This document shows, piece by piece, positions 1-8,441 of a stretch of DNA of 64,000 bases. The stretch lies in assembly GCA_905182195.1 (NCBI GenBank), contig CAJJAW010000005.1, positions 62,001 to 126,000 of the forward strand, in the 5' to 3' direction. Made by a program: the position numbers and the translations under genes. Under the pieces are notes generated by a model, which had not been told where the DNA came from, did no database searches, and worked only from the letters and a program-made list of their open reading frames with translations. This DNA comes from Alphaproteobacteria bacterium UBA4588. GTDB lineage: Bacteria > Pseudomonadota > Alphaproteobacteria > Rhodobacterales > Rhodobacteraceae. Position 1 is the first letter of the stretch. The number at the start of each line of letters is the position of its first letter.

Positions 1-567
1 GCCCAATACTGCCTGATTACCCGCAGAAACCATGTAAGCCAACGGCAGTGATCGTTGGCTCATAGTGATATCAGACGAAAACATTCCAGACTGAGTGATA
101 ATTGCGGCGCCGTAGCCGGGCGACCAGCCTCCGTGCTCAAAAGACCAAAGTGCGGAATTGTCGATGTAATTGATGAGGCCGTAACAGTTGGGGCCAATTA
201 AAGCCATGTCTCCCGTAGCATCCACCAAATCTTTTTCATCTTGAATATTACCTGCTTCTTTGAACCCAGCTGAAAAACAAACCACACCGCCAGCACCTAA
301 GAGAGCCAAACTATGTAAGGCCTCAACCACATCGCTAGCCGGGATTGCCAGGTAAACCGCATCGGGCGCGATAGGTAGATCTTCTATAGAAGCAACACAG
401 GGAACGCCTGCCAAATCAGATCGCTTAGGGTTTACAGCCCACATTTCTCCATCAAATCCACGGCGACGGGCCTCATCAATAGCAATAATAGCATAGCGGC
501 CACCAATAAAAACAATGTGCCGCGGCTTTAACAGGCGTTGAAAATTTGCTCGACGACGAGGGGTCAT
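1..567 (-). CDS. NDP-forming acyl-CoA synthetase, N-terminal part (runs off the window)
   Basis: The minus-strand reading frame stays open to base 1, giving the first 189 residues. It starts with a short basic leader, then a CoA-binding Rossmann-like domain (VFIGGRYAIIAIDEARRRGF, then WAVNPKR and APDAVYLAIPAS). GAGGVVCFSAGFKEAG and IGPNCYGLINYID follow, the usual order of the CoA-binding and succinyl-CoA-ligase-like domains of NDP-forming acyl-CoA synthetases. These enzymes make an acyl-CoA from a carboxylate with ATP or GTP. The ATG overlaps the stop of the acyl-CoA dehydrogenase in an ATGA, so the two are probably translationally coupled. In context it could activate gamma-butyrobetaine, carnitine or another betaine; that substrate is inference. 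The ATP-grasp half, which would help show whether it is active, lies outside the window. Confidence 0.85.
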   Translation of the reverse strand, partial: MTPRRRANFQRLLKPRHIVFIGGRYAIIAIDEARRRGFDGEMWAVNPKRSDLAGVPCVASIEDLPIAPDAVYLAIPASDVVEALHSLALLGAGGVVCFSAGFKEAGNIQDEKDLVDATGDMALIGPNCYGLINYIDNSALWSFEHGGWSPGYGAAIITQSGMFSSDITMSQRSLPLAYMVSAGNQAVLG

Positions 568-1724
568 GCACCAAGAGGTCGCAGTATTGATCGTGTAATA
601 ATGTGGCGTTGTATCTCAGAAGTTCCATCCCAGATACGCTCCAATCTACTGTCACGCCAGAAACGTTGTATGGGCATCTCTTCCATAAGCCCCATGCCAC
701 CAAAAATTTGTACTGCATCATCAGCAATTTTATTCAGCATTTCAGAGCAAAATACTTTAATCATCGCAGCATCAGCATCACTCATCACGCCGTTCTCAGC
801 ACGGGCTACAGCGTCATTGACCAACAGATCCGCGGCACGCAGGTTCATCGCACCATCGGCCAGACGAAAACCCGTGGCCTGAAATGTCCCAATGGGTTTT
901 CCAAATTGTTTTCGAGTTGCCGCCCAATTTGTAGCCATGTCCAAGATACGCTCTGCCTTACCACAGCAAGTTGCACCCACCCAAATGCGCCCCATGCCTA
1001 ACCACTTGCCAGCCAGATCCAAACCAAGACCCTCTTCGCCCAGAACTTGTTCTTTGCCCAATCGAACATTGTCAAAATGCAGTTCAAAAGTTTTATACCC
1101 TCGATAACTTATGCAACGGGTCCCTTCTCGGCAGACAAAACCATCCATCCCCACATCGACCAGAAAAGCAGTGACCCGTTTACGGGGACCCCGCGAAGTT
1201 TCATCTTCACCCGTCGCAGCGAAGACGATTGCAAAATCAGGCATGCAAGGGCCCGAGATGAAGTGTTTAGAACCGTTAAGTATCCAATCATCCCCATCAC
1301 GTCGCGCGTTTGATTTCATACCCATCACGTCAGATCCTGCGTCAGGTTCAGACAAGGCAAACAATTCTCGTTTCTCTCCACGTACTGCGGGCAAAAGGTA
1401 CCGCTCGCGCTGATCTCCTTCACAGGCCATCAGCAACTCTGTCGGACGCGCCGCCCAACTTTGTAGTGCATGGCTGGTTTTACCGTATTCACGCTCAATC
1501 AGCGACATCGGGCCATAGCCCAGGCCACCCCCACCAACCTCTTCAGGCAAATTGCATGCAAAGAGGCCAAGCTCTTTCGACTTGGCTTCAATAGCACGGC
1601 CTATCTCATCAGGAACATGGCCCAGGCGGTCGACTTCCTCCTCATGCGGAAACATCTCAGTCTCAACAAAACGGCGGACGGTGCTCACCAACAGGTCTAT
1701 TTCGTGATTTGTTTCAATGGTCAT
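564..1724 (-). CDS. Acyl-CoA dehydrogenase family protein
   Basis: This 386-residue flavoprotein has the full acyl-CoA dehydrogenase layout: helical N-terminal domain, the beta-domain signature FALSEPDAGSDVMG, then the C-terminal helical domain with RKQFGKPIGTFQATGFRLAD and a DGTSEIQR tail. Such enzymes oxidise acyl-CoA to 2,3-enoyl-CoA and pass electrons to ETF. The start chosen is MTIETN, with a GAGG five bases upstream; an ATG at 1841 would add 39 residues unlike the family. At the position where the medium-chain enzyme has its catalytic Glu (YEGT) this protein has Asp (WDGT, about residue 366). With the CaiD-like hydratase and CoA transferase nearby it could act on gamma-butyrobetainyl-CoA or crotonobetainyl-CoA (inference). 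It sits between the BKACE gene and the acyl-CoA synthetase, the latter overlapping by 4 nt. Confidence 0.88.
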   Translation of the reverse strand: MTIETNHEIDLLVSTVRRFVETEMFPHEEEVDRLGHVPDEIGRAIEAKSKELGLFACNLPEEVGGGGLGYGPMSLIEREYGKTSHALQSWAARPTELLMACEGDQRERYLLPAVRGEKRELFALSEPDAGSDVMGMKSNARRDGDDWILNGSKHFISGPCMPDFAIVFAATGEDETSRGPRKRVTAFLVDVGMDGFVCREGTRCISYRGYKTFELHFDNVRLGKEQVLGEEGLGLDLAGKWLGMGRIWVGATCCGKAERILDMATNWAATRKQFGKPIGTFQATGFRLADGAMNLRAADLLVNDAVARAENGVMSDADAAMIKVFCSEMLNKIADDAVQIFGGMGLMEEMPIQRFWRDSRLERIWDGTSEIQRHIITRSILRPLGA

Positions 1725-1889
1725 GGAAGCCTCGCTTAATAAATGTGTGCTGCACTTTGCATTATTGGATACCAAAGATAAAAAATAAGAGCGCCTATTG
1801 GGATTAAGGTCATACGCCGTTGCTAGCTCTCTTTTTTTCAATCACTTAGTGGGCATCATAGATTTTCAAATCTACCAGTGTTGACAATA

Positions 1890-2780
1890 TTAGCCATCAG
1901 CGCCCCGCAACTTTAGCTTGTTACGAGCTTGCTGTGGCGTAGCCACGCGCCCACCCATGCGCTCAATAATTTCGCGGGCTCGAGTGACCAACTGCGCGTT
2001 AGTAGCCAACACACCACGGTCAAGGTAGATATTGTCTTCCAAACCAACACGCACGTTCCCTCCCATAGCGACCGCCGCCGCCATCATCGGCATTTGGCCA
2101 CGGCCAATTCCAAAACTGGCCCAGCTCGCATTGGGAGGCAACTGTGCCTTCATTGCCGCCATAGTCTCAACCGTTTGCTCCGCACCCCAAGGAATACCAA
2201 GGCAAATCTGGAACATCGGCGGGTCGTTGACCAAACCTTCTGCAATCATAGCTTTTGCAAAACGGATATGGCCCAATTCAAAAACCTCTAATTCAGGTTT
2301 AACGCCCCATTCCCGAGCCATTGCAGCCATTTTGCGTAATGCAGGGGGCGTCGAAATATAGATCATATCTGTGTCTGAAAAATTCAACGTCCCACAATCA
2401 AGCGAACAAATCTCGGGCAGACACTCTTTGACGTGGGCCAGCCGTTCTTCTGGACCTATCATATCAGTTCCCGGTCCCGGCATTGCCGGATTTGAGGGGT
2501 CTGACACCCAGTCTCCGCCCATGCCAGCTGTAATATTGATCACCACATCAGTGTCGCTATCTCGCACTCTATCGACAATTTCTTTGAACAACTTAGGGTC
2601 ACGCGACCCCTGCCCAGTTTCAGGATCCCGCGCATGGATATGGGTGATCGACGCGCCAGCTTTAGCTGCCTCAATTGATGCATCGGCAATCTCTTTTGGT
2701 GTCACCGGTACGTGTGGACTTTTTCCGGTAGTATCCCCCGCCCCTGTGACCGCACAGGTCAACACCACATCATAGTTCAT
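1890..2780 (-). CDS. BKACE family beta-keto acid cleavage enzyme (probable 3-dehydrocarnitine cleavage)
   Basis: This 296-residue protein belongs to the BKACE/DUF849 family (type member: 3-keto-5-aminohexanoate cleavage enzyme). These are zinc TIM-barrel enzymes that condense a beta-keto acid with acetyl-CoA, giving acetoacetate and a new acyl-CoA. The zinc-binding pair is visible as THIHARD (His47, His49), followed by [16 protein letters not shown] and RVGLEDN (Glu248, candidate third ligand). A divergent CdhR-like regulator and a carnitine dehydrogenase lie beside it. From that I infer that the substrate is 3-dehydrocarnitine and the product betainyl-CoA, which would lead to glycine betaine. 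It is the first gene of a minus-strand unit continuing, after a 165-nt gap, into the acyl-CoA dehydrogenase. Family assignment is firm; substrate is inferred from neighbours. Confidence 0.9.
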   Translation of the reverse strand: MNYDVVLTCAVTGAGDTTGKSPHVPVTPKEIADASIEAAKAGASITHIHARDPETGQGSRDPKLFKEIVDRVRDSDTDVVINITAGMGGDWVSDPSNPAMPGPGTDMIGPEERLAHVKECLPEICSLDCGTLNFSDTDMIYISTPPALRKMAAMAREWGVKPELEVFELGHIRFAKAMIAEGLVNDPPMFQICLGIPWGAEQTVETMAAMKAQLPPNASWASFGIGRGQMPMMAAAVAMGGNVRVGLEDNIYLDRGVLATNAQLVTRAREIIERMGGRVATPQQARNKLKLRGADG

Positions 2781-2838
2781 TTAAACGTACTCCCTTTCTG
2801 TAGAATGGCGCCAAAGGACGAAAGGTTTTTGTCGATTA

Positions 2839-2867
2839 TTCGCCACACATGTGGTTATAGTGGCGAA
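2839..2867. promoter_or_regulatory. 29-bp inverted repeat between BKACE gene and the regulator
   Basis: Perfect 8-bp arms TTCGCCAC and GTGGCGAA are separated by 13 bases, themselves holding part of a nested CCAC-ACAT-GTGG repeat. The site lies 58 bases from the BKACE start and 30 from the regulator start, so it could control both. It is a good candidate operator for the adjacent AraC/GlxA-type protein. The octamer TTTGTCGA just before it (2828-2835) recurs at 8377-8384 in the other divergent promoter of the island. Confidence 0.55.
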
Positions 2868-2897
2868 AAAATGCATGTTCTTGAAAGGACAATAACC

Positions 2898-3959
2898 ATG
2901 GAAATTGTTGTTTTACCTGAAATGGAGCCAGCACAAACACACATGATTTTCATTGTGGTTCCACGGTTCAACATTACCACCCTGATCACGATGATAGAGA
3001 CTGTTAGAATCGCAAATTACTTAGCCCCAGCTCCAATATTTTCATGGGAAGTTGCCTCGTTTGATGGTGAAAAAGTTATAGCAAGCAATGGAATGACAAC
3101 AACTGTTGCAGTCGCTAACGACAACCTCCAACCTGCCAAATTTGTCTTTATTCTGGGCAGCTGGGGCACTGAATATTACACAAACAGCAACCTAACGGCA
3201 TGGCTCAGAAAACGTGCTCGAAAAGGTGAACGTGTCTGTGGCGTTGAATTAGGCTGCTATATTATAGCGCGTGCTGGATTGTTGGATGGCAAGACAGCAA
3301 CGACGCATTGGTCATGGCTGAACGGGTTCAGAGAGAATTTTGATCGCGTAGAAGTTGAGGAAAGTCTTTTCACCTTGGATAGCAAAGTAATGACTTGTTC
3401 AGGTGGATTGGCAGGAGTCGATTTAATGCTGCGGCTTATAGAGGAGATCAGCGGCAGTGGTTTTTCTGGTGAAATTGCGGATCAAATGCTGCATCATCCG
3501 ATCCGTAGCGCCACATCGCCTCAGCGTAGTACAATGGGGCGCAGCACTGAAACGATGTTACCCCTCTTACGCGAGGCAATGACGTTGATAGAAAACAACA
3601 TAGAAGAACCATTAACAGTACCTGAAATTGCAGTTTTTCTGGGTGTTTCACAACGCCAATTAGAACGCCAATTCAAGAAACACGTCGGATGCACTGTCGT
3701 TCAGTTTGGGCTTTTGCGGCGCTTACAAAATGCACGATTACTACTTATCTCAACAGGGCTGAGCATACGTCAGATAGCGACCGCCTCAGGCTTTAACACG
3801 TTATCGCATTTCGCCTACTCGTTTGGAAAATTATTTGACCGCCGCCCTTCAGATTACCGCGAAGCATGGCCCAAAAATGAGCCCGCCCCCAGTTGGCCTG
3901 GTTCACTATCTGATTTTCTTGATACACTCAACGAACGCGCAAGAAAAGGATCACGTTGA
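2898..3959 (+). CDS. GlxA/CdhR-type transcriptional regulator (DJ-1/PfpI domain plus AraC HTH)
   Basis: The 353-residue protein has an N-terminal class-I glutamine-amidotransferase-like (DJ-1/PfpI) domain with the elbow ELGCYIIARAG. A C-terminal AraC helix-turn-helix pair follows (VPEIAVFLGVSQRQLERQFK and LSIRQIATASGFNTLSHFAY). This architecture is that of GlxA-family activators such as CdhR, GbdR and ArgR-type regulators, which sense carnitine, betaine or arginine. The start is the ATG at 2898 with AAGGA eight bases upstream; an upstream open frame reaches back into the BKACE promoter and is unlikely to be coding. Its 3-prime end overlaps that of the carnitine dehydrogenase gene by 9 nt, tail to tail. 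Together with its position this suggests a carnitine-responsive activator of the island; the ligand is inferred. Confidence 0.88.
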   Translation: MEIVVLPEMEPAQTHMIFIVVPRFNITTLITMIETVRIANYLAPAPIFSWEVASFDGEKVIASNGMTTTVAVANDNLQPAKFVFILGSWGTEYYTNSNLTAWLRKRARKGERVCGVELGCYIIARAGLLDGKTATTHWSWLNGFRENFDRVEVEESLFTLDSKVMTCSGGLAGVDLMLRLIEEISGSGFSGEIADQMLHHPIRSATSPQRSTMGRSTETMLPLLREAMTLIENNIEEPLTVPEIAVFLGVSQRQLERQFKKHVGCTVVQFGLLRRLQNARLLLISTGLSIRQIATASGFNTLSHFAYSFGKLFDRRPSDYREAWPKNEPAPSWPGSLSDFLDTLNERARKGSR

Positions 3960-4901
3960 CCGCATCTGACGCAACGCGTTTAGAACACCTACTATTTCTC
4001 GGTCACGTTGAGCCGCCATCTCCTCGAAGTGGCGATCACCAGCGACGGCGTTACACCCATCTACCATTCGGTTGCGTAGCTCTTTGGTAAGCTCCGGCGC
4101 TTCGAGACGGGTCCATGGCAGTTTAAGCGCAGGGCCAAATTGATCAAGGTTTGTGGCCATACCACCTTCACCACAGGCAACGTGAAAAGCCATGCATTGC
4201 CCCTGAGCTACCATTCGAGGCGCGGGGCCGTTCATTAGTGCTATATCGATATCTTCCGGTGTAGCCTCACCGTTGGCGACCATGTGTAATGCCTCGCGCC
4301 ATAGCGCCTCTTGGAGGCGAGTGGCTACAAAGCCTGGGATCTCTTTCTTCATCAACAGAGGAGCTTTACCTGCAACTTCGTAGAATTCTCCCGCCCAAGC
4401 AACCGCCTCTGGTGCAGTTTTCTTACCTCCCACAATCTCAACCAATGGCAAGAGGTAGGGCGGGTTGAACGGATGGCCTATTACAGTACGTTCTGGCGTC
4501 AAACAATCCAACTGAATATCACTCATCATCAATCCAGAGGTTGACGACCCAATGATCACCGAGGGCGGTAGGATTACCCCCATCTGTGCGTATAGAGCCT
4601 GTTTTATATCTAATCGTTCAGGCCCACTTTCTTGAACAAACTCAGCGCCCTCAAGGGCCTCTTTTAAATCAGTCACAATCCGCAAGCGCTGCAGCGACGC
4701 ACCAGGCGCAAGCCCCAAATCAGTAAGACTGCCCCATGCCGTGTTGAGGATTGACATAAAAGCAGGGGTTTCTGCGACGTCATGCAAATAAGCGGTGACG
4801 TCATAGCCCCGCGCCAAAAAATGTGCGGTCCAGCCGCCACCAATTGGGCCAGCCCCCAAGCTGGTGACACGTGTGACAGATTTTGGTTCAGGATACATCA
4901 T
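3951..4901 (-). CDS. L-carnitine dehydrogenase (3-hydroxyacyl-CoA dehydrogenase family)
   Basis: This 316-residue NAD-dependent dehydrogenase oxidises the 3-hydroxyl of L-carnitine to 3-dehydrocarnitine in the known members. It has the Rossmann motif SLGAGPIGGGW near residue 15, the segment IGSSTSGLMMSDIQ, and the catalytic-His motif GHPFNPPYLLPLVE (His143), as in carnitine dehydrogenases of the HCDH family. Some homologues carry a fused thioesterase; this one ends after the dehydrogenase domain. It starts with ATGATG, the first ATG overlapping the stop of the CaiD-like gene by 4 nt. The BKACE enzyme that would take the product is 1.1 kb away across the regulator gene. A plain 3-hydroxybutyryl-CoA dehydrogenase is the alternative, less likely given the neighbours. 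Confidence 0.87.
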   Translation of the reverse strand: MMYPEPKSVTRVTSLGAGPIGGGWTAHFLARGYDVTAYLHDVAETPAFMSILNTAWGSLTDLGLAPGASLQRLRIVTDLKEALEGAEFVQESGPERLDIKQALYAQMGVILPPSVIIGSSTSGLMMSDIQLDCLTPERTVIGHPFNPPYLLPLVEIVGGKKTAPEAVAWAGEFYEVAGKAPLLMKKEIPGFVATRLQEALWREALHMVANGEATPEDIDIALMNGPAPRMVAQGQCMAFHVACGEGGMATNLDQFGPALKLPWTRLEAPELTKELRNRMVDGCNAVAGDRHFEEMAAQRDREIVGVLNALRQMRST

Positions 4902-5701
4902 TCGCCCTTAAAGTTAGGCTCACGCTTTTCGACAAAGGCGGCAACGCCTTCTTTAGCGTCAGTAGATTTTAACATTTTGCGATAGGCCGGCATTGGGTCT
5001 GTTCGCATTTTGTGAAAAGCTTTTTCCAGGGAGACACATTCGATTTCACGTTGTACTTCCTTAACTGATTGCATCGCCAACGGAGCAGACCAAGCTATGG
5101 CGGCAGCCCATTCACGTGCAGTTTCCATCAATTTATCTTTAGAAACGACCTTGTTTACTAACCCGTAGTGAGCCGCCTCAGCCGCGGTCATTCGCCGACC
5201 CAGCAGGAACATTTCCATCGCAATATTGTGGGGAATGCGACGCGGTAGACGCTGAAGTGCACCTGCATCAGGTACAATTCCAAGAGGCATTTCAGGCAGA
5301 CCGAACTCCACATGATCAGCAGCAATTAGAAGATCACATCCCATAGCCATTTCAAACCCCCCGCCAATTGCCAACCCGTTTATAGCGGCAATGACAGGTT
5401 TGTTCAGCGCCCAATTTTCTGTCAGTCCAGTAAAACCTCCAAAACCATACTCATCAGCTTCCCACCAGTTATCTAGTTGCATCTCTCCATCGTTCAGAGC
5501 CTTGAGGTCCCACCCAGCAGAAAATATCTTATCACCACCACCAGTTAGAATAGCGCAACGAAGTTCCTTGTCTTCGTGCAGTTCCTGAAACGCTGCAGCC
5601 AGTGCCTGCGAGGTATGCACATCAATGGCATTCACCTTGCCACGCTCCAGCGTAACTTCTAATACGTGTCCATCACGGCTGACATTTACACCTTCTGACA
5701 T
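4898..5701 (-). CDS. caiD: CaiD-like enoyl-CoA hydratase (probable crotonobetainyl-CoA hydratase)
   Basis: The 267-residue crotonase-fold protein closely follows E. coli CaiD along its length. It has KVNAIDVHTSQAL, FSAGWDLKALNDG, GGFTGLTE, the oxyanion-hole region NGLAIGGGFEMAMGCDLLIA, LPEMPLGIVPDAG, and the C-terminal EKREPNFKGE. CaiD interconverts crotonobetainyl-CoA and L-carnitinyl-CoA. In this strongly oxidative island the likely direction is hydration towards carnitine, feeding the dehydrogenase that overlaps it by 4 nt. The luciferase-like monooxygenase lies 10 nt upstream in the same unit. The CaiD match is by residue pattern from memory, so a related hydratase with another substrate remains possible. 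Confidence 0.85.
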   Translation of the reverse strand: MSEGVNVSRDGHVLEVTLERGKVNAIDVHTSQALAAAFQELHEDKELRCAILTGGGDKIFSAGWDLKALNDGEMQLDNWWEADEYGFGGFTGLTENWALNKPVIAAINGLAIGGGFEMAMGCDLLIAADHVEFGLPEMPLGIVPDAGALQRLPRRIPHNIAMEMFLLGRRMTAAEAAHYGLVNKVVSKDKLMETAREWAAAIAWSAPLAMQSVKEVQREIECVSLEKAFHKMRTDPMPAYRKMLKSTDAKEGVAAFVEKREPNFKGE

Positions 5702-5711
5702 GAAACGTTCC

Positions 5712-6746
5712 TTATCTGAATTCTGGTATTACTTCGTTGCAGAACATCCGCAACGATCGTTTTTGGGCCGCGTGATCAAGCCCCATAGAGGCATAATAAA
5801 TGAACTCATCTACGCCCAACTTCTGATAGCGCTTGAGTTTTTTGACCACGGTATCCGGTGAGCCAAACATCAGGTTTTCCTCCAACATAGCGGGGTCATA
5901 TTGTTCGCGGCCCTCTAACTCATGTAGTGGAATCTCTTTTGGAAAACCATTTTTAACATCGCCAAGATTACGGTATAAATTTTCAAATTGCCCCAAAACA
6001 CGAGTGATCGCATTGACTGCCAGATCACGGTCTGCCTGGTTTTTATACAAGGCAGTATGGCGCATCAGCGCAAAAATAGGGTTCGACTTACCACCATGTT
6101 TTGCAATTGATTCGTCCAAATGCCGTCTGTACAACTCGGCCTCATCATGTGGACGCGTAAAGGGCCAACACATAATATTAGCATCATTTGCAACTGCATA
6201 GTCATAAGTGATTGGTGACCTAGCTGCCACCCAAATGCGTGGGTCAGTTTGTAATGGCTTAGGCACTGAGGACGAAGTTGGAAATTGCCAGTATTCCCCA
6301 TCATGCTCATAATCGCCCTTCCATAGAGCTAAGACGGCAGGCAGCATTTCCTGCATATATTTGTAACCATCAGACTGAAGTAGGCCAGGCTTCATCCGAT
6401 CAAACTCACGCTGATACGCCCCAGACCCAATGCCAAATTCCAATCGACCACCACTAATTAAATCAAGGAACGCAGCCTCCCCTGCTAACTTGATTGGATG
6501 CCAATAGGCCGCATTTACACAAGCGGTTCCAAGCCGGATTTTGCTAGTCTCACCAGCCCACCACGTCAATATTTGGAACGGGTTGGGGGCAATCGTCATT
6601 TCCAGAGCGTGGTGTTCAGCGGCCCAAACAATCCCAAAACCACCATCCTCAGCCATTTGCACCATTTCTAAAGTGTGGCGGGCAACATCTTTCATATCGA
6701 TACTGCTATCCAAGCGTTCAAGATTTATGGCTAATTGAAATTTCAT
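5712..6746 (-). CDS. LLM-class (luciferase-like) flavin-dependent monooxygenase
   Basis: The 344-residue protein is a bacterial-luciferase-fold TIM barrel: AEDGGFGIVWAAEHH near residue 40, WWAGETSKIRLGTACVN, LISGGRLEFGIGSGAYQREF, and the C-terminal FGSPDTVVKKLKRYQKLGVD. Such enzymes use reduced FMN and oxygen to hydroxylate, cleave or oxidatively open substrates, and need a separate flavin reductase. A candidate partner is the reductase domain fused to the CoA transferase at 9640-11352. The start is the ATG at 6746 with AAAGGAC upstream; an in-frame ATG 36 bases earlier lacks a ribosome site. Its substrate is unknown. The surrounding RidA, alpha/beta hydrolase and aldehyde dehydrogenase genes recall the RutA setting, but the protein need not act on pyrimidines. 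Confidence 0.88.
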   Translation of the reverse strand: MKFQLAINLERLDSSIDMKDVARHTLEMVQMAEDGGFGIVWAAEHHALEMTIAPNPFQILTWWAGETSKIRLGTACVNAAYWHPIKLAGEAAFLDLISGGRLEFGIGSGAYQREFDRMKPGLLQSDGYKYMQEMLPAVLALWKGDYEHDGEYWQFPTSSSVPKPLQTDPRIWVAARSPITYDYAVANDANIMCWPFTRPHDEAELYRRHLDESIAKHGGKSNPIFALMRHTALYKNQADRDLAVNAITRVLGQFENLYRNLGDVKNGFPKEIPLHELEGREQYDPAMLEENLMFGSPDTVVKKLKRYQKLGVDEFIYYASMGLDHAAQKRSLRMFCNEVIPEFR

Positions 6747-6820
6747 ATTAATGGTCCTTTCGTAGGTCTTTAGTAAATTCATAATTCTTGGTGGTTAGAA
6801 ATTTAATTGATATGCTCAGA

Positions 6821-8302
6821 TCATCGCATCACAAAGGGATTTGCCATTGGCTCATCAGAGGTGTTTATCCAAATTGTTTTGGGCCGAGTGTAATCATAAA
6901 TTGCTTGAAACCCACTTTCACGACCATAGCCAGATCCTTTGACACCACCAAATTCAGCAATTGGCGACACGACGCGGTAGGTGTTCACCCAAACTATCCC
7001 TGCGCGCACTAAATTGGCCATCCGCAGGGAACGAGCCGCATTTTGCGTGAATATTCCAGCCGCGAGCCCAAGTTCAGAATCATTAGCAAGTTCCAGCACC
7101 TCTTCCTCAGTCTTGAAACGCTGCACTGACAAAACAGGCCCAAACAATTCGGTGTCGACAATACGCAAACCCTGACGGGGGCATTCGATGATTGTTGGCT
7201 CATAAAACAATCCACCCATACCCTCCGGTTGTTTGCCGCCTGCGAGTATTTTTGCGCCTTGCTCTTGTGCATGCGCCACCTCGCGTTGAATATTTTCTAA
7301 TTGGCTAGTGGTGCACAGCGGACCCATTTGTGTCTCTTCCGCCAGCGGATCACCAATAACAATTTGGCGCGTAAGAGCAGTCATCCTTTCAAGGAACTCA
7401 TCTGCAATGTCGTCATGCAGATAAAGCCGCGATCCAGCGACACAGCTTTGTCCCGTCGCGCCGAATATTCCCGCGATCGAGGCATTAACGGCGCTTTCTA
7501 TATTTGCGTCATCAAACACGATAAACGGAGATTTTCCACCAAGCTCCAACGAAACCTCTGCAAAGTTACGTTTAACATTTTCCAATACGTGGCGCGCAGC
7601 ACTTGGCCCACCGGTGAAGGACACCCGCGCAACCAATGGATGCCCTGTTAGCGCGCGGCCGCATGGCTCACCGTGGCCTGTGACGATGTTGACAACCCCT
7701 GGCGGTATGCCGGCCTCTTTGATCAGCTTACCAAAATCAAGCATCGCAGCACTAGCATGCTCAGAGGCCTTCAACACCACAGTATTACCTGCGGCCAAGG
7801 CCGGTCCCAATTTAACGGCCACCAAAAATAGCTGCGAGTTCCATGGCACAACGGCTGCTACAACGCCGAGGGGTTCACGTTTGGTAAACACGAACATGTC
7901 AGGTTTGTCGATTGGCAGGGTTTCGCCGTTAACTTTATCTGCACAGCCAGCAAAAAAGTGAAAAAAATCAGCGATGTACTTAGCTTGCCATCGGGTTTCC
8001 TTCAGCATCTTGCCTGTATCAATAGACTCAGTCCGCCCCAAGCCTTCAGATTGCTCGGCCAGTAAATCTCCCAATTTACGCAGACACTTGCCACGCTCTG
8101 TTGGCGTAAGTTTAGACCATGGCCCTTTGGTAAATGAGTGATGTGCAGTTTCAACAGCGAGATTTACATCGGCCTCTGTTGCTTCCGGAATGCGGCTCCA
8201 TATTTCTCCTGTGGTAGGGTTCACACTGTCGAACGTGCCGCCATCTGATGCATCAACCCAGTTACCGTTGATCAACATTTGATAGTTTTTAATATCGCTC
8301 AT
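6821..8302 (-). CDS. NAD(P)-dependent aldehyde dehydrogenase
   Basis: The 493-residue protein is a complete classical aldehyde dehydrogenase. The general-base Glu253 lies in VSLELGGKSPF, the catalytic Cys287 in GATGQSCVAGSR, and the cofactor region is seen in PWNSQLFL and VSFTGGPSAARHV. The C-terminal FGGVKGSGYGRE and YTRPKTIWIN complete the pattern. It is the first gene of the minus-strand unit that continues with the monooxygenase, the hydratase and carnitine dehydrogenase, and it is divergent from the RidA unit. Possible roles are oxidation of trimethylaminobutyraldehyde to gamma-butyrobetaine, or of a semialdehyde released by the monooxygenase/RidA branch. The sequence alone does not choose between them. 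Confidence 0.9.
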   Translation of the reverse strand: MSDIKNYQMLINGNWVDASDGGTFDSVNPTTGEIWSRIPEATEADVNLAVETAHHSFTKGPWSKLTPTERGKCLRKLGDLLAEQSEGLGRTESIDTGKMLKETRWQAKYIADFFHFFAGCADKVNGETLPIDKPDMFVFTKREPLGVVAAVVPWNSQLFLVAVKLGPALAAGNTVVLKASEHASAAMLDFGKLIKEAGIPPGVVNIVTGHGEPCGRALTGHPLVARVSFTGGPSAARHVLENVKRNFAEVSLELGGKSPFIVFDDANIESAVNASIAGIFGATGQSCVAGSRLYLHDDIADEFLERMTALTRQIVIGDPLAEETQMGPLCTTSQLENIQREVAHAQEQGAKILAGGKQPEGMGGLFYEPTIIECPRQGLRIVDTELFGPVLSVQRFKTEEEVLELANDSELGLAAGIFTQNAARSLRMANLVRAGIVWVNTYRVVSPIAEFGGVKGSGYGRESGFQAIYDYTRPKTIWINTSDEPMANPFVMR

Positions 8303-8396
8303 TCCAACCGTCCTCCGTTGTCTCGTAACTATTCATGGCTGCTTTCACCGCTAGCATAAACGAAAAAACGACGCCGTTTGTCGAAAAATCCGAAAG

Positions 8397-8412
8397 TGTT
8401 CGATTGCGAACA
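8397..8412. promoter_or_regulatory. 16-bp inverted repeat in the divergent aldh/ridA promoter
   Basis: TGTTCG-ATTG-CGAACA is a perfect inverted repeat with a 4-base spacer, 30 bases upstream of the RidA start codon and 95 from the aldehyde dehydrogenase start. It is a plausible regulator site shared by the two units. The octamer TTTGTCGA at 8377-8384 is also found next to the inverted repeat upstream of the regulator gene (2828-2835), hinting at common control. No regulator gene lies directly beside it. Confidence 0.5.
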
Positions 8413-8441
8413 GGGCACGTTGCTTTTAACGGAGGCTCAAA

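Noticed and set aside
1859-1874. Short palindrome TAGATTT-TC-AAATCTA between BKACE and acyl-CoA dehydrogenase genes
   Set aside because: AT-only stem with two-base loop and no T-run; too weak for a terminator or operator claim.
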